Source of the DNA: an uncultured Lentibacter sp. | GTDB lineage: Bacteria; Pseudomonadota; Alphaproteobacteria; Rhodobacterales; Rhodobacteraceae | Reading direction: 5' to 3' | Assembly (NCBI GenBank): GCA_947497495.1 | Contig: CANMGT010000001.1 | Span: 558,001-622,000, forward strand | Length of the DNA stretch: 64,000 nucleotides | In this document: positions 1-7,538 of the stretch, one piece after another | Position numbering within the stretch: position 1 is the first letter of the stretch | How the letters are laid out: each line of letters starts with the position of its first letter | Position numbers and translations under genes: made by a program | The notes under the pieces: generated by a model | Database searches by the model: none | Told to the model about the DNA's origin: nothing | The model's input: only the letters and a program-made list of their open reading frames with translations

Positions 1-1799
1 ATCAGCCTGTTGGCGGCCAAGTTTTCTGTTTCCGGATCAAGCTCTAACCCAAGCTCCCTCACAGAAAACGAATACTTCAGGAAAGCGATGTCTTCCGAAC
101 TTTCGGTGAGTGTTTCTAGAAAGTAGGACGCAGTCTGCTTGTCCGGAGGCAATTTGAATACTTCGCTCGCCTTCACAAGTTCTGAAAAGGCATCGTCAAA
201 TTTGTGGGCACTGGTCAATGCAAGGATGTTTACGCGCGAAAGCTCGATACCTAGAGGATCCTTTCGGTATTCCGATGCGAATGCAACAGCGAGTTCTTGG
301 TACCGGATGGGCACTGGTGTACCAGCCTCGATTAACGCGTCAATGTTGGCAACAATCGCTTTAGGCGCTTCCGCTCCATTCTTTTCAATCACATCCTCTA
401 GCGCTTCTTGAGCTTCAGCTGCATTTCCATTCGCGATAAGTGCATCCGCCGTCACAAGTTTCACTGCAGGGTCTTCGCTGATCCGCCCGCGCTCCATGAG
501 GCCTGTAAGCATATCTAGAAACGCCGGCGTGGCCGAACTGTCTGCTTTCAGATGATTATAAAGTGACGGGCCCATATGGGCGCGCAAACTAGGGGAAAGC
601 GCTCCAAATGCGCGCAAAATCGCATCCTGATTCAGCGACTCATCTGCAGACCTGGGTTTCGAAGAAAGCGCCGCCCAAAGTGCCGCAGAGTTGTCGCAAT
701 CGTGGTGCCAGCCTCCAACTGCGCCTTGGCCCAAATCGCCGCCTTCAACAATGCTTGCCATCGCTGGCAAGTGAGATAGGGAAGGTGGTAGCTCGACACC
801 CTCCAAGGCTTGTCGGGCTTCAACCCCGAACCCGTAGTGGATGTATGTCTTTGCCAGATCGATAGCCACGTTCTCATTTCTCTTGTCAAATTCCCCTACG
901 AGGGCGCGGCGCAGAGAGCCCACCCTGCCAGAAAAGTCGCCTCCGCCAGACCAGTTGTGCACATCAAGAATGTTGTCAGACATGCACCTTGCGCCACTCA
1001 CGGAAAACTTGGTTGGATTCTGTGACAGCAAATAGTCACGATCAGCGCTTGAAATCGCGCGCAGGTTTAGTCCCTTCGGATCGGGGATGATTGTGTGTTC
1101 AGTCTCAGGCTTCAAATTTTCAGGTGCTGCGTGCGACTCAACCGAACTCTTGGGCGTGATGGTGACATCCGCAGTATTCAATAAACCCTGCGAAGCTACT
1201 CGTGAAAACTGTTTCACCAGCTGTGTTTTGGTTTCCTGCAGTCGCTGGGCGGTTTCGCGAAGGTTTTCTTCTTGATTGCCAACTGAAACCGCCGAGAGCG
1301 CGATGTTTTCGGTGCTGGACATTGCCGCGGAGGCCTCGTTTGTAAACAAGGGAAGTTTGAAGTCGTCATCGGTAATGCTCTCCACTTGCTCAAACTGATC
1401 CGTCGTCGCTTCGGATGCAACTTTCTCAACCGGTTTTTCTTGCAATGGGTCGCCGTAAATATCGACGACAAGCATCTTTGGGCCTGCGTAAAAACTCTTT
1501 ACCTCGCACTCACAACCGAGGTCGACCACAAGCTCTGAAGGCGCATCGCCCACAGAGATTTCCAGAACTCTATTCGCACTCAATTTGTTTAGCGCGCCTT
1601 CAAGAAGATACTCTGCGCGGACGCCTTCAAGCACTAAGCGTAACTCATCCTCTTGTCTCACAGTCCACTTGAGCGGACGCGGGACATCAAGCACCAGTCT
1701 GGTAAAATTCGCATGCTCGCCACTACGTACTACAATAGGCTCAGCGGCTGCAGAAACCCCCAGAAAAACGGCAAAGAACAGCCAGGCCAGCAAGTGCAT
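1..1799 (-). CDS. large periplasmic motility-associated protein (3' end outside window)
   Basis: The reading frame is open from an ATG at 1799 to the window edge, giving about 599 residues without a stop. The start is fixed by an ATGA overlap with the motA stop. Residues 1-19 form a clear signal peptide (LLAWLFFAVFLG core, cleavage after SAAA). The next ~90 residues have the alternating beta pattern of an AMIN-like domain (VVRSGEHANFTRLVLDVP...). After an acidic, Ser/Thr-rich linker, the C-terminal half is helical and repeat-like (EALEDVIEKNGAEAPKAIVANIDALIEAG), possibly TPR/SEL1 type. Being last in the fliL-motE-motA operon, it probably acts in the periplasm on stator or motor assembly, like rhizobial MotC in position though I see no convincing sequence match. 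Function is inferred from context only. Confidence 0.75.
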   Translation of the reverse strand, partial: MHLLAWLFFAVFLGVSAAAEPIVVRSGEHANFTRLVLDVPRPLKWTVRQEDELRLVLEGVRAEYLLEGALNKLSANRVLEISVGDAPSELVVDLGCECEVKSFYAGPKMLVVDIYGDPLQEKPVEKVASEATTDQFEQVESITDDDFKLPLFTNEASAAMSSTENIALSAVSVGNQEENLRETAQRLQETKTQLVKQFSRVASQGLLNTADVTITPKSSVESHAAPENLKPETEHTIIPDPKGLNLRAISSADRDYLLSQNPTKFSVSGARCMSDNILDVHNWSGGGDFSGRVGSLRRALVGEFDKRNENVAIDLAKTYIHYGFGVEARQALEGVELPPSLSHLPAMASIVEGGDLGQGAVGGWHHDCDNSAALWAALSSKPRSADESLNQDAILRAFGALSPSLRAHMGPSLYNHLKADSSATPAFLDMLTGLMERGRISEDPAVKLVTADALIANGNAAEAQEALEDVIEKNGAEAPKAIVANIDALIEAGTPVPIRYQELAVAFASEYRKDPLGIELSRVNILALTSAHKFDDAFSELVKASEVFKLPPDKQTASYFLETLTESSEDIAFLKYSFSVRELGLELDPETENLAANRL

Positions 1800-2668
1800 C
1801 AGGCGGCCTCCTGCTTGAGTGCCTTCAGAGATTCTTCGAGGTCGCTAAAACTTGGTCGACAGTGTGATGGTGTATTTTGGCGCCCGACTTCAATGCAGAT
1901 GTTTGTGGCGTGATTGTGCAAATTGGCGACAAGTACCTCGCGAATTAGCTGGTAAAAATGCCCGTCTTCCTCTGTGACGTCTTTCACTTTTACCGAGAAA
2001 GGCCCGACCAACCCATAAGCAAGAAAAACGCCCAGAAACGTTCCGACGAGTGCCCCCCCGATCATCTTACCCAGAATCTCCGGGGGCTGGTCAATTGAAG
2101 CCATTGTCTTGATAACACCCAAAACCGCAGCAACAATGCCCAATGCAGGCAAGCCATCCGCTACTGTTTGCAAGGCATGGCTTGAATGCAAAGCATGGTG
2201 CAAGTTGGCCTCAATGCGTTTCTCCAGAACCTCTTCAACCTGGTGCGGGTCGTCATAGTTCATCGACGCCGAACGCATCGTGTCCGCTATCAAATGCACA
2301 GCTTCTTTGTCGGACAAAATCTTTGGATATTTTGAAAAGATGGATGACTCTTCCGGTGCTTCAATGTGTTCTTCAATCGCAACAGGATTGGCCCTTGCCA
2401 GTCGGATCAGTTCAAACAGAAGGCATAACAAATCTTTGTAATCCTCATGCTTCCATTTTGGCCCTTTGAAAACTTTTCCAAGGTCTTTCAGCGTATGCTT
2501 AACAGCTGGCATATCATTGGAAATTAGAAACGCCCCGACTGCAGCACCGCCGATCATCATCATTTCGAAGGGCAAAGACTTCAGAATGATTCCGAGCTTC
2601 CCACCGGCCAGTATATAGCCGCCGAAAACCATGATAAAAATAACTGCAATTCCAATGAAACCGATCAT
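1799..2668 (-). CDS. motA: flagellar motor stator protein MotA
   Basis: A 289-residue protein of normal MotA length. Two N-terminal membrane helices (about 1-22 and 33-51) and two C-terminal ones (about 168-190 and 200-225) flank a cytoplasmic loop with the conserved KYPKILSDKEAVHLIADTMR stretch. The segment VADGLPALGIVAAVLGVIKTM matches the family signature before helix 3. MotA pairs with MotB to form the ion-conducting stator, here probably proton-driven. Unusually for enterics but commonly in this group, motB is not adjacent; it lies 18 kb away beside flgE. The gene follows the MotE-like gene with a 56-bp gap and overlaps the following periplasmic gene by ATGA. Confidence 0.95.
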   Translation of the reverse strand: MIGFIGIAVIFIMVFGGYILAGGKLGIILKSLPFEMMMIGGAAVGAFLISNDMPAVKHTLKDLGKVFKGPKWKHEDYKDLLCLLFELIRLARANPVAIEEHIEAPEESSIFSKYPKILSDKEAVHLIADTMRSASMNYDDPHQVEEVLEKRIEANLHHALHSSHALQTVADGLPALGIVAAVLGVIKTMASIDQPPEILGKMIGGALVGTFLGVFLAYGLVGPFSVKVKDVTEEDGHFYQLIREVLVANLHNHATNICIEVGRQNTPSHCRPSFSDLEESLKALKQEAA

Positions 2669-2724
2669 CAGCGCCTACCTCACTTGCTTTTGAAAACCAT
2701 ATTCGGAAGGAGTTAAAAAAGACC

Positions 2725-3318
2725 TCACTCTTTGGGGACACTTGCATTGCGGCCGGCTAAAATCACACTGATTGTATAGGCCCGCTCAGCCGATAGTCCC
2801 GCCAATATCGAGGCCGCCGAAGCAGGCTTCATGCGTCCTAGAAAACCCGCTGAAAACTCAGGAGCCATCTGCTCGAAGAGCGCCGCAGCATCTTTAGGTT
2901 TCATGCTTTCATAGACAGTCGTAAGCTTGGAAAGATCATCCTCTGCAGCCGTGTCTGCTATTGCCAGAGTTTGCTTCAACTTGGATTCGACCTGACTCAG
3001 CGCTGCGAGTTTGTCTTCGATCTTTTGGTCGGCCACATTCAAAGCTTGCAAGCGGGACTTTATTTGCAGCTCTTGAGCTTCAATACGTTTCTCTCGCTCC
3101 TGAAAAGCTTTCAGGACTGCTGACATATCTTTTGGCGGCTCGCAATCTGCGGTGGGGCTTTGCATGGCAGCCTCCTCATGAGTTGCCCCACGCGCAAACG
3201 CTTGCCCCGCGTTTGAGCCTATTCGAACGATCACTGAACCAATTAGCAGAGCCGCGATCGCCATCAAAGTGCCGCGCGCAGGCCTTGAGCGTTTTGTTGT
3301 TTTCGCTTTTCCAGTCAT
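2725..3318 (-). CDS. MotE-like motility protein with MgtE N-domain
   Basis: This 197-residue protein has one N-terminal membrane anchor or uncleaved signal (about residues 17-35), a coiled coil (about 66-120, EKRIEAQELQIKSRLQAL) and a C-terminal MgtE intracellular N-type domain (about 125-190, TTVYESMKPKDAAALFEQM). That combination is the MotE family of alphaproteobacterial flagellar clusters. In rhizobia, MotE is a periplasmic chaperone supporting MotC stability. The start overlaps the stop of the upstream DUF6468-like gene (ATGA), so the two are translationally coupled. Its place between fliL and motA supports a stator-assembly role. The family call is solid; the exact function is inferred. 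Confidence 0.8.
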   Translation of the reverse strand: MTGKAKTTKRSRPARGTLMAIAALLIGSVIVRIGSNAGQAFARGATHEEAAMQSPTADCEPPKDMSAVLKAFQEREKRIEAQELQIKSRLQALNVADQKIEDKLAALSQVESKLKQTLAIADTAAEDDLSKLTTVYESMKPKDAAALFEQMAPEFSAGFLGRMKPASAASILAGLSAERAYTISVILAGRNASVPKE

Positions 3319-3695
3319 TGCGCACGCTCTTCAACAGGGCGGCGCATGAACATTGGTTCGGGTGCTGGTGCTTGCTCGACGGGTTCTTGAGGTGCTGGCT
3401 CCGTGTGTTCTTCAGGTAAGTCATGCATAGAGGCAACCATAAGCTCGAGACGCTTTGCCACACTTTCTGCACGCTCTGTAAGCCCATCTAGGGATTGCGT
3501 TGAGTTTGTGGCTGTCCGCTGGGCGGCTGCCAGGGTCTTCGTCAAGTCATCAACTTGGGCTGACAGCACGGCAACCGCTCCGCCAACACCGTTTTCCAAG
3601 TCGTTGAACCGAGCCAGTCGACGCGCGAGCACAAAGCAATAGACGCCCGCTCCAAGCGCGCCGGATATCAAAAGTATGTCTGCTATAAAGTCCAT
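3315..3695 (-). CDS. DUF6468-like membrane-anchored coiled-coil protein
   Basis: A 126-residue protein with a single N-terminal membrane helix (about 5-25), a predicted coiled coil (about 40-90, VLSAQVDDLTKTLAAAQ) and a Pro/Glu-rich tail. It resembles in layout and in the YCFVLARRL segment the DUF6468 family found beside fliL in alphaproteobacterial flagellar operons. It sits 10 bp after fliL and overlaps the MotE-like gene. A role as a stator or basal-body accessory factor is inferred from position only. Confidence 0.6.
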   Translation of the reverse strand: MDFIADILLISGALGAGVYCFVLARRLARFNDLENGVGGAVAVLSAQVDDLTKTLAAAQRTATNSTQSLDGLTERAESVAKRLELMVASMHDLPEEHTEPAPQEPVEQAPAPEPMFMRRPVEERAQ

Positions 3696-3705
3696 TTCTT
3701 GCTCC

Positions 3706-4191
3706 TCAATTCAACACAAATTCCATGATCAACAGGTCGTTAATTCGCCCATCTCCAACCACGATCTGAACGCGCCGCAACATCTGGGCGCGCAGTTTCA
3801 CAAGCGCCGCAGTGTCTTTGAGATCGTCCAGTTCAACCGCCCGTAAGTAACTGTTCAGAACGTCGACGATTCGCGGCAAAAGCTTCTCTACATCGCTCTT
3901 GAACTGGCTCGGTGTTTCAAGCTGTGCCTGAAAGCGCAGGTGCCTGTCTCGGCCATTATCAAGTAGCGAAACTGTCATCGGAGCAAGCTCGACAAAAGCG
4001 ATGTCTGGCATGCCTTCGACATGCGCATCGGTAGCCTCTTCCTCGTTTGTTTTCTGGCCTAGAACCATGCCTGAGTAGACAGCATAGAAGCCACCACCAC
4101 CACCAACAATCATCAAAACCAACCCAATGATGAGCGGTAGCTTTGACTTCTTCTTGGGGGTGTCTTCTGCTTGCTCTTCGGTTTCGTCCAT
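3706..4191 (-). CDS. fliL: flagellar basal body-associated protein FliL
   Basis: 161 residues: an acidic/Lys cytoplasmic N-terminus, one membrane helix (about 19-41, PLIIGLVLMIVGGGGGFYAVY) and a periplasmic domain ending in LLIMEFVLN, all typical of FliL. The segment with two spaced basic blocks (LRFQAQLETP...VEKLLPRIVDVLNSYLRAV) matches the family core. FliL forms a ring around the stator and supports torque. It is the first gene of the leftward fliL-DUF6468-motE-motA operon and is divergent from fliF. The 77-bp spacer holds a CtrA-like box. Confidence 0.92.
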   Translation of the reverse strand: MDETEEQAEDTPKKKSKLPLIIGLVLMIVGGGGGFYAVYSGMVLGQKTNEEEATDAHVEGMPDIAFVELAPMTVSLLDNGRDRHLRFQAQLETPSQFKSDVEKLLPRIVDVLNSYLRAVELDDLKDTAALVKLRAQMLRRVQIVVGDGRINDLLIMEFVLN

Positions 4192-4237
4192 CGTTCTCTC
4201 TCCAGAATTTCACAAAACATCTATAACCCCATCCGCC

Positions 4238-4252
4238 CTAACCGATTGTTAA
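4238..4252. promoter_or_regulatory. candidate CtrA box in the fliL/fliF divergent promoter
   Basis: The sequence reads CTAA, seven bases, TTAA, one mismatch from the CtrA consensus TTAA-N7-TTAA. It lies between the divergent starts of fliL (4191) and fliF (4269). CtrA controls flagellar genes in Rhodobacterales, so activation in one or both directions is plausible. This is based on the motif alone. Confidence 0.5.
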
Positions 4253-4268
4253 GGCTGATCGGCGAAAC

Positions 4269-5906
4269 ATGGTTGCAGATTGGGCAGAAGCCCTCAGCAC
4301 AGGAGAGGCATTCTTGGAGCAGCTACAGAACGTATTTGCATCGGCCGATTTACGGCGCAAAGTCATTGCAGGGCTGGCAGCAGCTGGCATGTTCGCCGCC
4401 ATTTTGGCGATGACAAACCTTGCCTCAAAGCCAAGTCTTACCCTGCTATATTCAGGCCTCGAATCGAGTCAGGCAGGCGAGATCGTTCAAACGCTCGAAC
4501 AGCGCGGCGTAGAGTATGATGTGCGCGGCGGGTCAATCTTCGTTGAGGCTGGCCAGCGCGATTCTCTGCGCATGACACTGGCAAGCGAAGGCCTTCCGGC
4601 CAACTCGACAAAAGGTTACGAGTTGCTCGACAGCCTGAATGGCTTTGGGACGACATCGCAGATGTTTGACGCCGCCTATTGGCGTGCCAAAGAAGGCGAG
4701 CTCGCACGCACCATCGCCGCGAGCCCGCTTATCTCGGCGGCACGTGTTCACATCGCTAACAGCAGCCGCAACCCGTTTCAAAAAAATGCCGCACCTACAG
4801 CCTCGGTCTCTGTTACTTCGGTTGACGGGGGCCTGTCGGCCAAGCACGCCAAAGCTCTGCGCTACCTGATAGCATCGGCCGTTGCAGGCTTGCCCGCAGA
4901 CAATGTCTCTGTGATTGATGACAGAGGTGGCCTCATCGGCGCCGCAGACGAGGCCGCGACCTCGGAGGCAGGACAGGACAAAGCAGAAATGTTGCGCGCC
5001 AAGGTGCAAAACTTGCTGGAAGCCCGCGTTGGCTATGGCAACGCTGTGGTCGAAGTAAGCGTCGACACAGTGACAGAAACAGAATCGATTCGTGAAACCC
5101 GGATCGACCCTGAAAGCCGGGTGGCTATCAGCACCGACACGGAGGAGCGTTCAGGAAACTCAACCGATTCTGGCGGCGGCGATGTCACCGTAGCCTCCAA
5201 CTTGCCCGACGGCGCAGCCGGGGGCGGATCGGACAGCAACTCAAGCCAAAATACCGAAACACGTGAGCGTGTGAACTACGAAATTTCAGAGACTTTCCGC
5301 GAAGTTTTACGCACCCCGGGAGCCATCAAACGGATGAGTGTTGCGGTACTCGTCAACGGGACAAGCACAACCGACGACGCGGGAGAGGCAACGTTTGAAC
5401 CGCGCTCAGCCGAGGAACTATCTGATTTGAAAGAGCTGGTCAGCTCTGCAGTTGGCTATAGCGAAGACCGTGGAGACATTATCACAATCAAGTCGCTCCA
5501 GTTCCAGCCGATCGAAACCTTGGGCACAGAAGCGCAATCCTCATTCATGGGCTCAATGGGCCTTGACGCGATGTCGCTTATCCAAATGGCTGTCTTGGCG
5601 CTTGTTTCTTTGGTGCTTGGCCTCTTTGTGTTGCGCCCGATTCTGACGAAGCCAGCCCTTGCAGAACTGCCTTCCCCGCCACTTGGCTTACCGTCTACAG
5701 GCGGCCTCGCGTTAAACGGCGAAATTGATGATGACGGCGAATTCCCATTGGGAGAATTGCCCAGCCTGATGGGGGCGCCGGGCCTTCCTGACACCATGGA
5801 GGAACAAGACCCCGTTGAGCGCCTGAGAACCCTGATTGGGGAGCGCCAAGACGAAACCGTTGAGATTTTGCGAAACTGGCTTGAGAACAAAGAGGAGAGC
5901 GCCTGA
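4269..5906 (+). CDS. fliF: flagellar MS-ring protein FliF
   Basis: 545 residues, usual FliF length. A membrane helix near residues 31-52 precedes the ring-building motif domain (TLLYSGLESSQAGEIVQTLE, then YDVRGGSIFVEAGQRDSLRMTLASEGLP), which is the conserved secretin/YscJ-FliF fold. After an acidic, Ser/Gly-rich periplasmic region a second helix (about 434-457) leads into a short cytoplasmic FliG-binding tail (PVERLRTLIGERQDETVEILRNWL). FliF builds the MS ring on which the motor and export gate assemble. Its TGA stop overlaps the fliH ATG (TGATG). Start chosen at the ATG after the divergent promoter. Confidence 0.95.
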   Translation: MVADWAEALSTGEAFLEQLQNVFASADLRRKVIAGLAAAGMFAAILAMTNLASKPSLTLLYSGLESSQAGEIVQTLEQRGVEYDVRGGSIFVEAGQRDSLRMTLASEGLPANSTKGYELLDSLNGFGTTSQMFDAAYWRAKEGELARTIAASPLISAARVHIANSSRNPFQKNAAPTASVSVTSVDGGLSAKHAKALRYLIASAVAGLPADNVSVIDDRGGLIGAADEAATSEAGQDKAEMLRAKVQNLLEARVGYGNAVVEVSVDTVTETESIRETRIDPESRVAISTDTEERSGNSTDSGGGDVTVASNLPDGAAGGGSDSNSSQNTETRERVNYEISETFREVLRTPGAIKRMSVAVLVNGTSTTDDAGEATFEPRSAEELSDLKELVSSAVGYSEDRGDIITIKSLQFQPIETLGTEAQSSFMGSMGLDAMSLIQMAVLALVSLVLGLFVLRPILTKPALAELPSPPLGLPSTGGLALNGEIDDDGEFPLGELPSLMGAPGLPDTMEEQDPVERLRTLIGERQDETVEILRNWLENKEESA

Positions 5907-6502
5907 TGTCGATTTCCCACCTCCTCGAAACCTTCGGCAGCACAGCCCTTTCAGGCAGCAGAGCCGACGCCGCGCTGGAGACCCGCGCGGATGATGAACT
6001 TGCCATCTACGAGCGTGGCTACACGGCTGGCTGGGATGATTGCTCTCGCTCTCATAAAGAGTCTGAAATTGATACTGAAACCGAGTTCAAAAACTCCCTG
6101 CGAGAGCTCTCGTTTTCCTACCAGGAAGCTTACACCGCGATTGTGAAGTCTTTGGAGCCATTGTTCACGCAGGTCGTGGAGGTGACGCTCCCAAGCCTCG
6201 CCCACGAAAGCCTAGGCCTCACACTCAAAGAGCAGATCATGCAAGTCGCGCGCGCACACGCTGGAAGCACCCTATTGATTACTTGCCACCCCTCAAAAGA
6301 AGCACGACTGTCTGACTTGATTGAAGGCGATCAGGCTATGCAAACGCGGGTTACCAGCGATGCCTCACTCGGAGAGGGGCAAGTTACGCTGCGATTTGCC
6401 GATGAAGAACGCCAAATCGACATCGAGGCTTTGAACAGCAAAATGAAGTCTGCCGTAGAGGAATTCTTTGCGGAACTCAAAAAGGAGCCCGACCATGGCT
6501 GA
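5906..6502 (+). CDS. fliH: FliH-like flagellar assembly protein
   Basis: 198 residues between fliF and fliN, the fliH position in this group. The N-terminal third is variable and acidic (YERGYTAGWDDCSRSH). The rest is helical, followed by an alpha/beta C-terminal domain (TLLITCHPSKEARLSDLIEGD, then VTLRFADEERQIDIEALN) that resembles the FliH/YscL/V-ATPase-E stalk fold. FliH regulates the export ATPase FliI, which is not in the window. Sequence similarity in this family is low, so the call rests on order and fold pattern. It overlaps fliN by eight bases. Confidence 0.75.
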   Translation: MSISHLLETFGSTALSGSRADAALETRADDELAIYERGYTAGWDDCSRSHKESEIDTETEFKNSLRELSFSYQEAYTAIVKSLEPLFTQVVEVTLPSLAHESLGLTLKEQIMQVARAHAGSTLLITCHPSKEARLSDLIEGDQAMQTRVTSDASLGEGQVTLRFADEERQIDIEALNSKMKSAVEEFFAELKKEPDHG

Positions 6503-6794
6503 CCCCCAAGAAACCGAAGAAACAAGCAATGCCGCCAACGCAGGGTTGTTCTCAACTGTCCCCATCGAGATAACCGTTTCTGTTGGCAAGGCCCGTCCGC
6601 TCATCAAGGATTTGCTCACGCTTGGAGAAGACGCTGTCTTGCCGCTCGACACGCGCGTGGACGACCCTGTCGAACTCTTTGTTGGCGACCGGCTCGTTGC
6701 CCGTGGCGAGCTGGAAGAACTCGATGGAGAAAATGTCGGGCAACTTGCCGTCCGGCTAACCGAAATCGCAGAGCCGGGACACCAGTTGGGATGA
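6495..6794 (+). CDS. fliN: flagellar switch protein FliN
   Basis: 99 residues from the ATG at 6495, which has a good ribosome site (AAGGAG, 8 bases upstream). The core VPIEITVSVGKARPLIKDLLTLGEDAVLPL and VELFVGDRLVARGELEELD is the SpoA/FliN C-ring domain. FliN forms the base of the C ring, binds CheY-P and docks FliH-FliI. The start lies inside the end of fliH, and the stop overlaps the fliP start (ATGA). A longer in-frame start at 6468 is less likely because it lacks a ribosome site. Confidence 0.93.
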   Translation: MADPQETEETSNAANAGLFSTVPIEITVSVGKARPLIKDLLTLGEDAVLPLDTRVDDPVELFVGDRLVARGELEELDGENVGQLAVRLTEIAEPGHQLG

Positions 6795-7534
6795 AGCCAA
6801 ATAGGGCCATTGGGGCGACTTTAACCTTAGTGCTCGGCATTCTTTGCTTGCCCGACGCGGCTGCGGCCCAAGAGCTGTCTGTCTCTTTGGGCGACGGCGG
6901 CTCGCTGTCTGGCCGTTCGGTGCAGCTCATTGCGCTCATCACGGTTCTCAGCATCGCACCGGGGCTGGCTATCATGGTCACATGCTTTCCATTTCTTGTT
7001 ACGGTTTTCTCTATTTTGCGTCAGGCGATTGGCTTGCAGCAATCGCCACCCAACATGCTGATCGTGAGCCTTGCGATGTTCCTCACTTACTTCATCATGG
7101 AGCCTGTCTTCATGCAGGCGTGGACTGACGGAATTGAACCACTCACCAAAGATGAGCTGACAATTGAAGATGCCTTTCCTAAAGCCGTTGCCCCATTTCG
7201 CAGCTTTATGCTAGGCCGCATAGAAGCAGAAACCTTCGCTTCAATTGCCTCGTTGCGCCCGGACATGTCCTCACTCAGCCCTTCGGCAGACGCGCCTCTT
7301 TCGGTTCTGGTTCCCAGCTTTATGCTCTCGGAAGTGTCTCGCGCATTTCAGATTGGATTTCTGATTTTCATCCCCTTCCTCATCATCGACTTAGTTGTCG
7401 CCGCGATCCTGATGTCGATGGGGATGATGATGGTGCCTCCGGCCGTGGTTTCATTACCATTCAAACTGTCGTTCTTTGTCTTGGCAGACGGATGGCGTCT
7501 TTTGTCTGAAGGGCTAGTCCGAAGTTATTTCTAG
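6791..7534 (+). CDS. fliP: flagellar export gate protein FliP
   Basis: 247 residues with a cleavable signal peptide (about 1-27, ending DAAAAQE), then four membrane helices. The family signatures RSVQLIALITVLSIAPGLAIMVTCFPFLVTVFSILRQAIG (about 44-82) and FQIGFLIFIPFLIIDLVVAAILMSMGMMMVPP (about 186-217) are present. FliP forms the pentameric core of the FliPQR export gate. It is the last gene of fliF-fliH-fliN-fliP and ends four bases from the stop of the convergent MoxR-cluster gene. fliQ and fliR are not in the window. Confidence 0.96.
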   Translation: MKPNRAIGATLTLVLGILCLPDAAAAQELSVSLGDGGSLSGRSVQLIALITVLSIAPGLAIMVTCFPFLVTVFSILRQAIGLQQSPPNMLIVSLAMFLTYFIMEPVFMQAWTDGIEPLTKDELTIEDAFPKAVAPFRSFMLGRIEAETFASIASLRPDMSSLSPSADAPLSVLVPSFMLSEVSRAFQIGFLIFIPFLIIDLVVAAILMSMGMMMVPPAVVSLPFKLSFFVLADGWRLLSEGLVRSYF

Positions 7535-7538
7535 CTGG

